NCBI RefSeq assembly: GCF_011044175.1
Contig: NZ_CP049057.1
Coordinates: 1,751,501-1,815,500, forward strand
Length of the DNA: 64,000 nucleotides
Direction of reading: 5' to 3'
Origin: Rasiella rasia
Lineage (GTDB): Bacteria; Bacteroidota; Bacteroidia; Flavobacteriales; Flavobacteriaceae
The position numbers and the translations under genes are program-made. Positions 26,809 through 35,996 of this stretch are shown here, one piece after another. The notes below the pieces were generated by a model that saw nothing but the letters and a program-made list of their open reading frames with translations, was not told the origin of the DNA and ran no database searches. Each line of letters opens with the position of its first letter. Position 1 is the stretch's first letter.

Positions 26809-27969
26809 ATGTACAATAGAAAATCACTAGTACGCTATATTCTTATTCTTATCTCATTTCTAATTGTAGCACTCGTTGGGTGGAACACTTACGTTTTCTT
26901 CGATATTTTGAAACAAAATGAGCGTTCTAAAATGCAGATTTGGGCTTTTGCACAACAAGACCTGCAGGAACAGATGTTAAGTAGTAACCAAGTAATGAGT
27001 GATGTGGTGCTTAAAGTAATTGAAGGCAACACCACCACCCCCATGGTCATGCACAATCTAGAAAACGACAGTTATGACTATAGAAACATTGAACTTCCAA
27101 AAATGGATTCTCTAAAATTGAGAGCCCAAATGATAGAACTTTCTAAAGAATTTTCTCAAGAATACAAACCCTTAGAGGTAAAGTACGAGGGCAAGTTGCT
27201 CACTGTGATTTACTACGGAAACTCTCCTATTATCACAAAACTTAAATACTATCCGGCGTTACTCATAATTATCTTAATTCTTGTTTTTACCGCGGTATAT
27301 TTCTTTTACCGAACTGCCAAAAGCGCTGACCAAAATAAACTTTGGGCAGGTATGGCGAAAGAAACTGCACACCAAATTGGCACACCACTATCGTCGCTTG
27401 TTGGATGGACTGAAATTTTAAAAACTGAAAATGTAAACCCAGATTACATTTTAGAAATTGAAAAAGACATTGACAGATTACAGACTATAACCGAGCGATT
27501 TTCTAAAATTGGTTCTGCGCCCACGTTAGAGCGCACAGATCTTGTTTCTGAAACTACGCAAACTTATGATTATTTAAAAGCGCGTAGCTCTAAGCTTATA
27601 GACTTTGAATTAGACGTGCCAGAAAAACCTATATATGTGTTGCTTAACCAGCAGTTATTTAGTTGGACAATAGAAAATTTAGTTAAAAACGCAATAGACG
27701 CTATGAAAGGAAAGGGTAAAATTGTAGTAACGATTTCCCAAAAAGGCAACAAAGCATTTCTAGATGTCTCTGATACTGGAAAAGGTATTCCAAAGCGAAA
27801 CCATAAAAAAGTATTTCACCCAGGCTTTACTACAAAGAAACGGGGCTGGGGTCTTGGCTTGTCACTAGTAAAAAGAATTATAGAAGAGTACCACAATGGA
27901 AAAATACGTGTCCTAAGGAGTACCCCAAAAGGCACAACCATGAGTATCATGCTTACAGAAATAACCTAA
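26809..27969 (+). CDS. Sensor histidine kinase
   Basis: 386-residue membrane kinase: helices at about residues 10-32 and 148-167 bracket a periplasmic sensor of about 115 residues. The phospho-acceptor motif is KETAHQIGTPLSSLVGW (about residues 184-200). The ATPase domain has the N box NLVKNAIDAM (about residue 293), DTGKGIP (about residue 323) and the G2 box GWGLGLSLVKRI. No response regulator is adjacent, so the partner is unknown. The following small gene starts immediately after the stop codon. Confidence 0.92.
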   Translation: MYNRKSLVRYILILISFLIVALVGWNTYVFFDILKQNERSKMQIWAFAQQDLQEQMLSSNQVMSDVVLKVIEGNTTTPMVMHNLENDSYDYRNIELPKMDSLKLRAQMIELSKEFSQEYKPLEVKYEGKLLTVIYYGNSPIITKLKYYPALLIIILILVFTAVYFFYRTAKSADQNKLWAGMAKETAHQIGTPLSSLVGWTEILKTENVNPDYILEIEKDIDRLQTITERFSKIGSAPTLERTDLVSETTQTYDYLKARSSKLIDFELDVPEKPIYVLLNQQLFSWTIENLVKNAIDAMKGKGKIVVTISQKGNKAFLDVSDTGKGIPKRNHKKVFHPGFTTKKRGWGLGLSLVKRIIEEYHNGKIRVLRSTPKGTTMSIMLTEIT

Positions 27970-28305
27970 ATGAAGACTACACATACCATTCATACCGCCA
28001 GCTTAAATAACAACTGCCCTATCTGTTATGGAAAAGATGGACTGCAACTTGAGTTTACCCAACAAAAAAAGGAAAACAAATTCTACGAAAAAGCTCTAAG
28101 CGAAATTTCATCTACCATGCATTGCTCTACCTGTAATAGTGCCATTTTTCCAGTAAATTGGACAGAAGATATAGAACGGGTTTATGAGTACAACAGAAAA
28201 TTAGCGAAACCACTACCAACAGCAATTAGACTTAAACCCTTGTTTTATCTCATTATTCTAGCAGATGCACTGCTAGTTGGCGCACTGATTTATTATTTTG
28301 CGTAG
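27970..28305 (+). CDS. Small zinc-ribbon-like protein with C-terminal membrane helix
   Basis: 111 residues with two Cys pairs, CPIC (about residue 17) and CSTC (about residue 52), which could bind one zinc. A C-terminal helix LKPLFYLIILADALLVGALIYYF anchors it in the membrane with the ribbon in the cytoplasm. It starts one base after the histidine kinase stop, so an accessory role to that kinase is likely but unproven. No family is recognised. Confidence 0.7.
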   Translation: MKTTHTIHTASLNNNCPICYGKDGLQLEFTQQKKENKFYEKALSEISSTMHCSTCNSAIFPVNWTEDIERVYEYNRKLAKPLPTAIRLKPLFYLIILADALLVGALIYYFA

Positions 28306-28695
28306 TTATAAATTTTTCTGAATGTCAACCGCGAGAGCAGCCAGCTCTTCTTGGGTCATCTTAATTTTATGCTGAAAAGACATATCTTTCATCTCGTTGA
28401 TTGGAATTAAATGCACATGCACATGCGGTACTTCCAGCCCTATAACTGAAACTCCTATTCTATCACAAGAAACTGTTTTTTCTAGCGCTTTTGCTACTTG
28501 TCTTGAAAATTGCATGAGTTGCAAATAATCTTGTTCACCAAGATCAAACAGCTTATTTACTTCTTCCTTAGGAACACAAAGTGTGTGTCCCTTGGCGTTG
28601 GGATTAATGTCTAAAAAAGCAATGAATTTATGATCTTCGGCAATTTTATGACAAGGAATTTCGCCTTCTATAATCTTAGTAAAGATAGACGCCAT
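28306..28695 (-). CDS. HIT family nucleotide-binding hydrolase
   Basis: 129-residue histidine-triad protein: the triad motif is HVHVHLIPI (about residue 97). The N-terminal FTKIIEGEIPCHKIAEDHKFIAFLDI and GHTLCVPKEEV are typical of the HinT group, which hydrolyses AMP-linked amides such as lysyl-AMP. It is cytoplasmic. The gene is 2 bp downstream of greA and likely on the same mRNA. Confidence 0.92.
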   Translation of the reverse strand: MASIFTKIIEGEIPCHKIAEDHKFIAFLDINPNAKGHTLCVPKEEVNKLFDLGEQDYLQLMQFSRQVAKALEKTVSCDRIGVSVIGLEVPHVHVHLIPINEMKDMSFQHKIKMTQEELAALAVDIQKNL

Positions 28696-28697
28696 AA

Positions 28698-29174
28698 TTA
28701 ATCTCTTGATATTTCAACAATATCAAATTTCATAGTACCATTAGGCACCTGAATTTCTGCTACATCACCAACTTTTTTACCTAAAAGCCCTTTTCCTATA
28801 GGTGAATCTACTGAAATCTTACCCGTTTTAAGGTCTGCCTCACTCTGTGCAACCAATTTATAGGTCATGGTAGCCCCATTGGTTTGGTTCTTTATTTTTA
28901 CGGTAGAATGAACCAATACTTTGCTGGTGTCTAGTTGACTTTCGTCTATAAGTCTTGCGCCAGATAAGGTATCTTCTAATTTAGAGATACGCATTTCTAA
29001 CATTCCTTGTGCTTCTTTAGCAGCGTCATATTCGGCATTTTCACTTAAATCACCTTTATCTCGTGCTTCAGCAATAGCTTGAGAAGCCTTAGGACGCTCA
29101 ACATCTTTTAACTGGTTGAGTTCGTCTCGTAATTTTTTTAATCCTTCGGCAGTATAATAAGATACTTTACTCAT
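28698..29174 (-). CDS. greA: Transcription elongation factor GreA
   Basis: Rescues backtracked RNA polymerase by stimulating transcript cleavage. The N-terminal coiled coil carries the acidic tip DKGDLSENAEYDAAKEAQ (about residues 38-56) with both tip acids, and the C-terminal FKBP-like domain has GLLGKKVGDVAEIQVPNG. The length of 158 residues is exact. It is first in an operon with HIT and has a long structured leader upstream. Confidence 0.97.
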   Translation of the reverse strand: MSKVSYYTAEGLKKLRDELNQLKDVERPKASQAIAEARDKGDLSENAEYDAAKEAQGMLEMRISKLEDTLSGARLIDESQLDTSKVLVHSTVKIKNQTNGATMTYKLVAQSEADLKTGKISVDSPIGKGLLGKKVGDVAEIQVPNGTMKFDIVEISRD

Positions 29175-29236
29175 AATTCCTTCGTTCTAATCTTGTAATT
29201 AATTTTCAGACTATGTAAATAGTCTATATACAAAAG

Positions 29237-29284
29237 ATTCCCGCCTGTGCGGGAATGGAAAAATCCCATACGTTGACGGGATTT
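29237..29284 (-). promoter_or_regulatory. Two stem-loops in the greA leader, first terminator-like
   Basis: Reading the minus strand, AAATCCC (29284-29278) pairs with GGGATTT (29267-29261), followed by a run of five T, so it looks like an early intrinsic terminator. Next, ATTCCCGC and GCGGGAAT (29256-29237) form a perfect 8-bp stem with a tetraloop. Both lie between a promoter box (29292-29299) and the greA ATG. They could attenuate greA, or they could be dispersed palindromic repeats. Confidence 0.55.
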
Positions 29285-29291
29285 CATGATG

Positions 29292-29299
29292 CAAATATA
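29292..29299 (-). promoter_or_regulatory. -7 promoter box of greA
   Basis: Reads TATATTTG on the minus strand, a perfect TAnnTTTG match, about 118 bases upstream of the greA start. No strong TTTG is found at -33. Confidence 0.45.
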
Positions 29300-29393
29300 C
29301 TAAAAAATAACTTGTTGTCTATTTTGTCGTACTTTTGAGACTCGTGAAATACCGACAATACAATATACAAAAACCTCTAATAATAACCCTATT

Positions 29394-29846
29394 TTGAGAT
29401 TAAGAACAAACAAAATACTCGCTACATTATTTGCCCTTGCCTTTTTATTTGCATGTAAGAGTGATGACGACACCTTAGATCAGAATCCTTTTTTAATTAA
29501 TCCGCTAGTTAACATTAGCTTAAACCTTAATTTACCTGAGTATAATGCGTTAAATTTCCCTGGCGGTAGTGTAACATTGGCACCTCCGCAAGGAATTAAA
29601 GGTGTAGTTATTTATAACATCAATAATACGGAATACAGCGCTTTTGAATTAAGTGACCCTAACCACACCCCTAACTCATGCTCTCGTATGGAAATTGAAG
29701 GAGTTTTTGCAACGTGCACCTGCACTACCGACAACAATGAGTATAACATCATAACAGGACAACATACTTCTCCAGACGAGACTTTGTACCCAATGCTACG
29801 TTACAATGCCGTTAGAAACGGTAATACTATTCAGGTATCAAATTAG
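29394..29846 (+). CDS. Small lipoprotein, possibly a Rieske-like fold without iron ligands
   Basis: 150 residues; lipobox LFAC (Cys about residue 21) followed by an acidic SDDD, as in Bacteroidota surface lipoproteins. The rest reads like a Rieske beta fold (FPGGSVTLAPPQGIKGVVIYNI, then ELSDPNHTPNSCSRMEIEG, ATCTCTTDNNEYN). The Cys-x-His pairs that bind the cluster are not in place, so the fold call is tentative. The only plausible start is TTG at 29394. Function is unknown. Confidence 0.65.
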   Translation: MRLRTNKILATLFALAFLFACKSDDDTLDQNPFLINPLVNISLNLNLPEYNALNFPGGSVTLAPPQGIKGVVIYNINNTEYSAFELSDPNHTPNSCSRMEIEGVFATCTCTTDNNEYNIITGQHTSPDETLYPMLRYNAVRNGNTIQVSN

Positions 29847-29875
29847 ACACTACTTAAACTAATCCGTATCAGTTT

Positions 29876-30763
29876 TTAAGACACAAGCAACTTTTTAGTT
29901 ACTAGTAATTGGTTCTTCGAATAGATTTGATAAAAATATAAGCCACTTGGCAGTAATGAAACGTCTAAGGGTGTGTTTTTTGCTGAAATCGGCGCTTCAT
30001 AGAAAACCCTTCCATTTATATCAAAAATTTTGATTCGAGCGCTGTTGATTGGCAAAGGAAGTGATAATGTTGCCTTATCATGAGCAGGATTTGGTGTGAT
30101 GCTTATTTGACTTAAATCAAATTCATCTACTCCCGCTGTAGTTTCTTCACAGGCATCATCCGTTTCTGTTATTTCATGGCCGTCCACCTTAATGGTTTCA
30201 CCGTTGTTTGTAAAGCATCTTAGCCTAACTTCAAGGTCGAATATAATCCCTCCAGGGCCAATTCCCGCTGTAGAGCCAATTCCTTCTATCCAAATCTCTT
30301 CTTCACCGCCAAGGTCAAATTGTACACCATCATGATAATATGCCGTATAAAGAACTTTTCTATCTTCTCCTAAAATAAACTGCGATTGAACGTCTACAAT
30401 CCTAATTTCATCAATATCTTCTGAAGTATCTAGTACAAGACAATTATCAAACAAATCTTCTTTAAATAAAGAATCTCCAATTTCCAATGTAAAATCTAAA
30501 TACACATCTTCACTCTGGTCGTCATTTAAAATATACACAACCCCATTTTCTTCTCGAAGCAAGCAGGTCTCATTTTTTAAGGCTTTATAGACTTTGCCAT
30601 TAACAATTTCTTCACCTATTATTTGAGTAATAAATATTCCTTCGCATTCTCCAAAAAAACAATATTGTGTGCCCCATTTATTGCCATCTTGTAACATGGG
30701 TATATAGTCTTGTGCTGTTAACGAGGACGAAATTAGCAGCATTAGCAGAAGTAACCTTTTCAT
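29876..30763 (-). CDS. T9SS-sorted secreted hypothetical protein
   Basis: 295 residues. Signal peptide (cut near LTAQ, residue 18), an N-terminal beta-rich domain of about 200 residues with several Cys, then a T9SS type A sorting domain: ISITPNPAHDKATLSLPLP (about residue 222), IKIFDINGRVF and the end LPSGLYFYQIYSKNQLLVTKKLLVS. It is exported across the outer membrane. The N-terminal domain is not recognised. Confidence 0.82.
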   Translation of the reverse strand: MKRLLLLMLLISSSLTAQDYIPMLQDGNKWGTQYCFFGECEGIFITQIIGEEIVNGKVYKALKNETCLLREENGVVYILNDDQSEDVYLDFTLEIGDSLFKEDLFDNCLVLDTSEDIDEIRIVDVQSQFILGEDRKVLYTAYYHDGVQFDLGGEEEIWIEGIGSTAGIGPGGIIFDLEVRLRCFTNNGETIKVDGHEITETDDACEETTAGVDEFDLSQISITPNPAHDKATLSLPLPINSARIKIFDINGRVFYEAPISAKNTPLDVSLLPSGLYFYQIYSKNQLLVTKKLLVS

Positions 30764-30841
30764 AGTAATATAATTAAGCTAGACCTACCTAGCTATGATT
30801 GCATACTGTAAGTTACTAAAATATAATCGATATCTGTTGGC

Positions 30842-30883
30842 AAAAAACATGCTCCGCTTATGTCTTTAGCATTAGCGGAGCAT
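30842..30883 (-). terminator. Intrinsic terminator after the TonB-dependent receptor
   Basis: Perfect 10-bp arms ATGCTCCGCT (30849-30858) and AGCGGAGCAT (30874-30883). On the minus strand GTTTTTTG follows. It lies about 100 bp past the receptor stop codon. Confidence 0.85.
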
Positions 30884-30981
30884 TCAATAAAATAATGGTA
30901 ACTGATTTCGCTTTGAGACTTCCCTATGACCTACACCTGCCCTTCGCTCAGTACGTCTAACATTATAGATATTTCAAGAGA

Positions 30982-33195
30982 TTAAAATTTTACCGTTGCG
31001 CCAACTAAGAAATTTATGGTTGCCTGAGGAAAAAACCCAGCTCCTTCTACTGTGGTTACGGCTGGCGGATTGCTAAAGTCGTCGTCAAACGTGAAAAAAT
31101 AACCGTTGCTAACATACTCCACATTAAACAAGTTGTTTACCAAACCTTGTAACACTACCTCCCTTACAAAAGGCACTTTCTTAAGCGTATAGTTTATGTT
31201 TAAATCGTTTATAAAATAGCTCTCCAATTTTGAAACTTCACTGTCTATATTTCCCATAAATTGTTCTCCAACAAATTTTGAAAGAAACCCAATTTCCAAG
31301 TTTGTAGCTGGACGATATAAAATTGCATTTCCAGCAACTATTTCTGGTGAATATGAAATGTTTGTATTACCTAGATTTACCAATTGTCCATCACGAGAGA
31401 AGAAAAAATCTTTGTTTTTATTAGTACTTAAAGCAATATTTGGTAGTACCGAAAGATTATCTAAAACTGAAATTTGAGCATCTATCTCAATTCCTAGTCT
31501 ATAGCTGTTTCCACTTGTGGTACGAATAGGAGCGCCTACATCGTTTAAAGCTCCAGAAAGTACTAACTGGTTCTTATAATCCATATAGAAAAGGTTACTA
31601 TTTACTTGAACTTTATCTGAACCGAAACGCCACCCTAATTCAAAATCATCGAGCGTTTCTGCAGTAAACAGATCTTCTTCAAAATCGCTACGACGTGGCT
31701 CTCTGTTTGCCCTTCCGTAGGAAGCGTAAAATTGATTCTTTTCATTTAGCTGAAACGAAGCTCCTGCTTTGGGATTGAAGAAATCGTATGTAACGTCTAC
31801 ATTAAGAGGTTGTCCATCACTTTCAATTCCGCTGGTTTTATGAGTAACAAACCTACCTTGTAAATCACCAAATACACTCCACTGCGTATTTATGCGATAG
31901 GTTGCTTTTCCAAACACAGTAAATTCATCTTTATCACCTGTTCCAGCATAATAACGTTCTTTGTAGTCGTACCCAATAGGGAATTCGCTCCAGAGAATTT
32001 CACCAAAGTGGTCACCATCGTACATACTAAAGAAAACACCTCCAGAGATGTCCCAACTTGCATCCTTATAATTTGCATTGGCATTAACTGCATAAAAGTC
32101 GTTATCTAACCACCGGCGTCTAATATAATCAGTTGAAGAAATGGTTTCGCCATTTAATTCAATCGGTTCTGCACCTAAGAAATCAAATTGGCTATCACCA
32201 CTAAAAAGCACATTCGTATAATAAAAATCATCTACATATTGTTCAAAATAACCCCTTCCGTAGGTATAGTTTAAGGATACATTTGTACTCCAATTGTTAT
32301 TGAAACGCTGGTTCCACAACAGTTGATAATGATCTTGCGCGTAGTTATCTACCTCATTATCGTAATACCCTTGAAAGTTTCCATTTGCATCAAATTGTTG
32401 CCCTACAGTATTAAAGGTTCGGTCTGTGGCTAAAGTTGCTGCGTCAATTCCGTAATATGCCTGATAGGTTTCTTCTCTCCCTCCAAACGTAATAGCCTTT
32501 ACCAATGTGTTGGCATCTTTATACGCAGCTTGAAGAAAATATGACTTTAAATCGCTTGAAGCGCGATCAATATAACCATCACTTTGAATGGTAGACAGTC
32601 GGCCAGAAAGTTCTAAATGATCCATAAGCAGACCAGTGCTAAATTTTACATTATGTTTTCGTGTATTAAAAGATCCAAAGCTGTTAGCTATTTCTCCATA
32701 GGCTTCTTTAGACACGGCATCGGTAAGTAAATTAAGACTTGCACCAAATGCTCCAGAACCATTGGTAGATGTACCCACACCACGTTGCAATTGTAAACTT
32801 TGCACCGAAGAAGCAAAATCTGGAAGGTTCACAAAAAATGTTCCTTGACTTTCGGCATCGTTAAAGGGAATGCCATTTAGGGTTACATTAATTCTGGAAG
32901 CATCACTACCGCGTACTCGTATATAGGTATATCCAACCCCGGCACCCGCATCACTTGTTGTAACTACAGACGGCAGATAATTTAACAATACAGGGATGTC
33001 CTGCCCTAGGTTTCGCTTTTCAATCTCTTCTTTTGAAAGGTTGGAGTGTGTAATTGGAGAATCTGCCTCTACACGAATAGATTTAACCAGAACTTCTTCT
33101 AGGTTTTCAACAGCGGTAGAGTCTTGTTGTTGTGTTTGTGCCAACATGGTGGTGGCAACTAATGCAAAAAAGGTAGTAAATCGTAACGTTTTCAT
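30982..33195 (-). CDS. TonB-dependent outer-membrane receptor, TPP-riboswitch controlled (probable thiamine receptor)
   Basis: 737 residues: signal peptide (cut near MLAQ), plug domain (VLVKSIRVEADSP, then DIPVLLNYLPSVVTTSDAGAGVGYTYIRVRG, about residues 65-110) and a 22-strand-type barrel ending in Phe (VGATVKF). There is no N-terminal CarboxypepD_reg repeat and no SusD partner, so this is a vitamin or siderophore type, not a glycan type. The TPP riboswitch in its leader points to thiamine or a derivative as the ligand. TonB/ExbBD are not in the window. Confidence 0.93.
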   Translation of the reverse strand: MKTLRFTTFFALVATTMLAQTQQQDSTAVENLEEVLVKSIRVEADSPITHSNLSKEEIEKRNLGQDIPVLLNYLPSVVTTSDAGAGVGYTYIRVRGSDASRINVTLNGIPFNDAESQGTFFVNLPDFASSVQSLQLQRGVGTSTNGSGAFGASLNLLTDAVSKEAYGEIANSFGSFNTRKHNVKFSTGLLMDHLELSGRLSTIQSDGYIDRASSDLKSYFLQAAYKDANTLVKAITFGGREETYQAYYGIDAATLATDRTFNTVGQQFDANGNFQGYYDNEVDNYAQDHYQLLWNQRFNNNWSTNVSLNYTYGRGYFEQYVDDFYYTNVLFSGDSQFDFLGAEPIELNGETISSTDYIRRRWLDNDFYAVNANANYKDASWDISGGVFFSMYDGDHFGEILWSEFPIGYDYKERYYAGTGDKDEFTVFGKATYRINTQWSVFGDLQGRFVTHKTSGIESDGQPLNVDVTYDFFNPKAGASFQLNEKNQFYASYGRANREPRRSDFEEDLFTAETLDDFELGWRFGSDKVQVNSNLFYMDYKNQLVLSGALNDVGAPIRTTSGNSYRLGIEIDAQISVLDNLSVLPNIALSTNKNKDFFFSRDGQLVNLGNTNISYSPEIVAGNAILYRPATNLEIGFLSKFVGEQFMGNIDSEVSKLESYFINDLNINYTLKKVPFVREVVLQGLVNNLFNVEYVSNGYFFTFDDDFSNPPAVTTVEGAGFFPQATINFLVGATVKF

Positions 33196-33330
33196 TCGTA
33201 AATAAATTTAGTTTACGAATAAAAGGGGCGTTATTCTGTTGTTTGTTAGTTTAAATTCCAGCAGTTGGTATCTCCAGCCCGCTGGCCAGCACCTCGCTAA
33301 AAATGCCCATTAGACATTTTCTTAACGCTT

Positions 33331-33475
33331 GGCTTCCTAAACAGCATTACCTGTTCTAGGTTCTATGGGTATAATCTCAGCCAAAAAGATTTAAACTTTA
33401 AATTTTAGATTTTTGAGTATGATTCAAAAACTATCATTTGCTATTCGTTAATCAATTTAGCACCCCTTTGAGATG
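33331..33475 (-). promoter_or_regulatory. TPP (thiamine pyrophosphate) riboswitch
   Basis: Minus strand, upstream of the TonB receptor. Conserved parts in order: GGGGTGC (33466-33460), a long AT-rich P3 arm, GGCTGAGA (around 33382-33375), ACCC (33370-33367, pairs with GGGGT), CCTAGAACAGG (33360-33350, P5) and TAATGC (33349-33344), followed by GTTTAGGAAG. These are the core TPP-aptamer signatures in the right order. A candidate expression-platform hairpin, AAAATG paired with CATTTTT, follows at about 33301-33322. The whole gene-free stretch 33196-33548 is otherwise empty except for the promoter region of the plus-strand kinase. Confidence 0.93.
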
Positions 33476-33548
33476 TGGGGCAAAAGTACGGAAGGCAATC
33501 TAAATAATCGGTATGTTTCGTGTTGTTTTTCTGTATCTTTACTAGGCG

Positions 33549-35996
33549 ATGAACAAACCTAAAACAACTCGCTTTCCCTTAAAGATTATCGTAAGCTACC
33601 TTGTATTGGCGGCACTTGCGGTAATTGTGAGTGTGTTTTTATTTTCTGAATTACGCACCTACCTAGATGCTGCTAATAATAATGATGGAAAAAAAGTAGT
33701 AGAAACTGGTTCTCTTATCAATTTAGTTTATGAAACAGACAGTTTTTCCAGATTGGCGTTACTTTCTGAAGACGAAGCAGATTTTGAACGATTTCAACTT
33801 CAAGTAGATTCCCTGTATCAGTCTATAGCCGATTTCAGAAATTCTACTTCAGACGAAAGTCAGAAAACGCAATTAGATAGTATAAAACGTCTTCTGATTT
33901 CAAAAAACAAGAATATTATTGCCTTGCGCGAGCTTTCTATGGAAATGAACGCCGATGCCTCTTTAGACGATATCTTGAGGGAACTCAACAACCTAGAAGA
34001 CAACATGGGCAAGTCTACGTTGAGCAACACCTTGAACCCTAAATGGCGAAGCAAAAAAGAGCGGGAGTCTTGGGAAAACATTATAAAGGTCTTTAATTAT
34101 AACAAAGGTATAGACACAATGAAGGTGCCAGCCAAGCTCATAGATTCTACGCTATCTGCCACCCGATTTATTGTAGCCGAAGCCAAGTATCTTAGAAATA
34201 AAAATCGTGAAGAGCTTAAAGCCAGAGAAGCAGAACTCATTGCAAACGATTTGGTGATTTCAAAAAACTTGCAGGAGCTTATCATCACCTTCGACAACCA
34301 GATAACCAAAAACTACCTAAAAGAAAAAACAACACAACAACGCTCTATGCAAAAAGCAAGTAGCGTACTAAAAATAAGCGGCATTGTCGGGCTGATTGTT
34401 ATTTTACTTTTCTCTTATATCATCATTTCAGACTTTTTTAGAGCTGAAAAGCTACGGAAAAAATTACGCCTGGCTAAAGAAACTACAGAAGAGGTTTTAC
34501 GAAGTAGAGAACAGCTTATCGCTACAGTAAGTCATGACCTTAAAACTCCCTTGCACACTATTTCAGGCTATACCGAACTATTTAAAAACACCCCACTCAC
34601 CGAAAAGCAGACCTATTATACCGATCAAATTGCAAGTGGCTCTAGATTTATCACAAACTTAGTTAATGACTTGCTCGATTTCTCAAAACTAGAGGCAGGA
34701 AAACTTAAAATAGATCATATTGCATTTTCATTGCACAACATTCTTTTTGAATCTGGACATGCAGTAAAAGACAGGTATGGAGATAAGCCCGTTGCTCTTA
34801 ACTTTACAATTTCCGAAGAATTAGAAAAGTGTTATTTTAAAAGTGACCCGCTGCGAATTAGGCAGATTGTTTTAAATCTGGTGAGCAACGCCTTTAAATT
34901 TACAGAAAGTGGCACTGTACATATTATAGCTGAAATTGTCTCGAAAAAGAAAAAACAAACAAAAGTTAAAATCACGGTTAAGGATTCTGGTATAGGCATA
35001 TCGCCTGAAAAGCAAGAATTAATTTTTAAAGAATTTACTCAAGCCGATGAAGATACTTCTAGAAAATTTGGAGGCACTGGTCTTGGACTTGCTATTTCAA
35101 AAAAGCTCGTAGGTTTATTAGGTGGCAAAATTTCTGTGATTAGCGAGGTAAATCATGGAAGTTCTTTTTCAGTAGTACTACCGCTTGAGCCTGTATCAGA
35201 TAACGAATTGCTTAGTGCCGAAGAACATATGGTTTCAAAAGGCACGCTATCTGAAAGAAATCTACAAGCACTCGTTTTTGACGACGACCCGTCCATGCGC
35301 TCTTTACTTAAAGAAGTGCTAGAACAAGAAGGAATAGCATGTACAGCATTCGAGAAATTTTCTGAATTTGAAACCGTAGCAGGCGCTGTAGATTATGATT
35401 TTGTTTTAACCGATATACAAATGCCTGACACTAATGGATTTGAAGTATTAAAATGGCTAAGAACAAAAGCAGGAATGGGATACAATCAACAACCAGTTAT
35501 TGCCATGACGGGTAACCAAACGCATAAAAGCGAACACTATTTCGAGCAAGGTTTTTGTGATATACTCTACAAACCATTTCATAAAAGCACACTTCTAAAT
35601 ACACTTCACACCCTTTTTGACACAGGAACAGTACTAAATCAAACGCACAATGCTGCACCTACTAGCAAAGCAACAAGTTACGATTTAACCATGTTGAAGT
35701 CTTTTATCACAGACAAAGTTGCTCTTAATGAGATCATTTCAGTATTCTTAATTCAGACCTATGAAGACATGGAAACTTTGCGCAAAGCAATAGATGAAGA
35801 CGATATAGAAACGATTAAAGCTATTTCGCATCGAAAATTAACGATGACCCGACAAATTGAAGCAAACAAGGTAGTTTCTATACTCGAACAAATGGAATTA
35901 ATCACCACTATAGACCCTTCATTTGCAGAACTTTTTGCAACGTTAGAAGACGCTATTAATGAATTAGTAAGCGAATTGGAACAGGAAATTGACTAG
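33549..35996 (+). CDS. Hybrid sensor histidine kinase with receiver and Hpt domains
   Basis: 815-residue hybrid kinase. Two helices (about residues 15-35 and 274-292) bracket a mostly helical periplasmic sensor. HisKA carries ATVSHDLKTPLHTISGY (His about 329). The HATPase domain has NLVSNAFKFTE, DSGIGISPEKQ and GGTGLGLAISKKL (about residues 445-540). The receiver has FDDDPSMR and TDIQMPDTNG (about residues 577-630), and a C-terminal Hpt-like helix bundle has AISHRKLTM. It converges on a sigma-54 regulator with overlapping stop codons, suggesting a functional pair. Confidence 0.93.
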   Translation: MNKPKTTRFPLKIIVSYLVLAALAVIVSVFLFSELRTYLDAANNNDGKKVVETGSLINLVYETDSFSRLALLSEDEADFERFQLQVDSLYQSIADFRNSTSDESQKTQLDSIKRLLISKNKNIIALRELSMEMNADASLDDILRELNNLEDNMGKSTLSNTLNPKWRSKKERESWENIIKVFNYNKGIDTMKVPAKLIDSTLSATRFIVAEAKYLRNKNREELKAREAELIANDLVISKNLQELIITFDNQITKNYLKEKTTQQRSMQKASSVLKISGIVGLIVILLFSYIIISDFFRAEKLRKKLRLAKETTEEVLRSREQLIATVSHDLKTPLHTISGYTELFKNTPLTEKQTYYTDQIASGSRFITNLVNDLLDFSKLEAGKLKIDHIAFSLHNILFESGHAVKDRYGDKPVALNFTISEELEKCYFKSDPLRIRQIVLNLVSNAFKFTESGTVHIIAEIVSKKKKQTKVKITVKDSGIGISPEKQELIFKEFTQADEDTSRKFGGTGLGLAISKKLVGLLGGKISVISEVNHGSSFSVVLPLEPVSDNELLSAEEHMVSKGTLSERNLQALVFDDDPSMRSLLKEVLEQEGIACTAFEKFSEFETVAGAVDYDFVLTDIQMPDTNGFEVLKWLRTKAGMGYNQQPVIAMTGNQTHKSEHYFEQGFCDILYKPFHKSTLLNTLHTLFDTGTVLNQTHNAAPTSKATSYDLTMLKSFITDKVALNEIISVFLIQTYEDMETLRKAIDEDDIETIKAISHRKLTMTRQIEANKVVSILEQMELITTIDPSFAELFATLEDAINELVSELEQEID

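Noticed and set aside
29237-29284. Terminator for the plus-strand lipoprotein gene at 29394
   Set aside because: It lies upstream of that gene and the T-run is on the minus strand; it belongs to the greA side.
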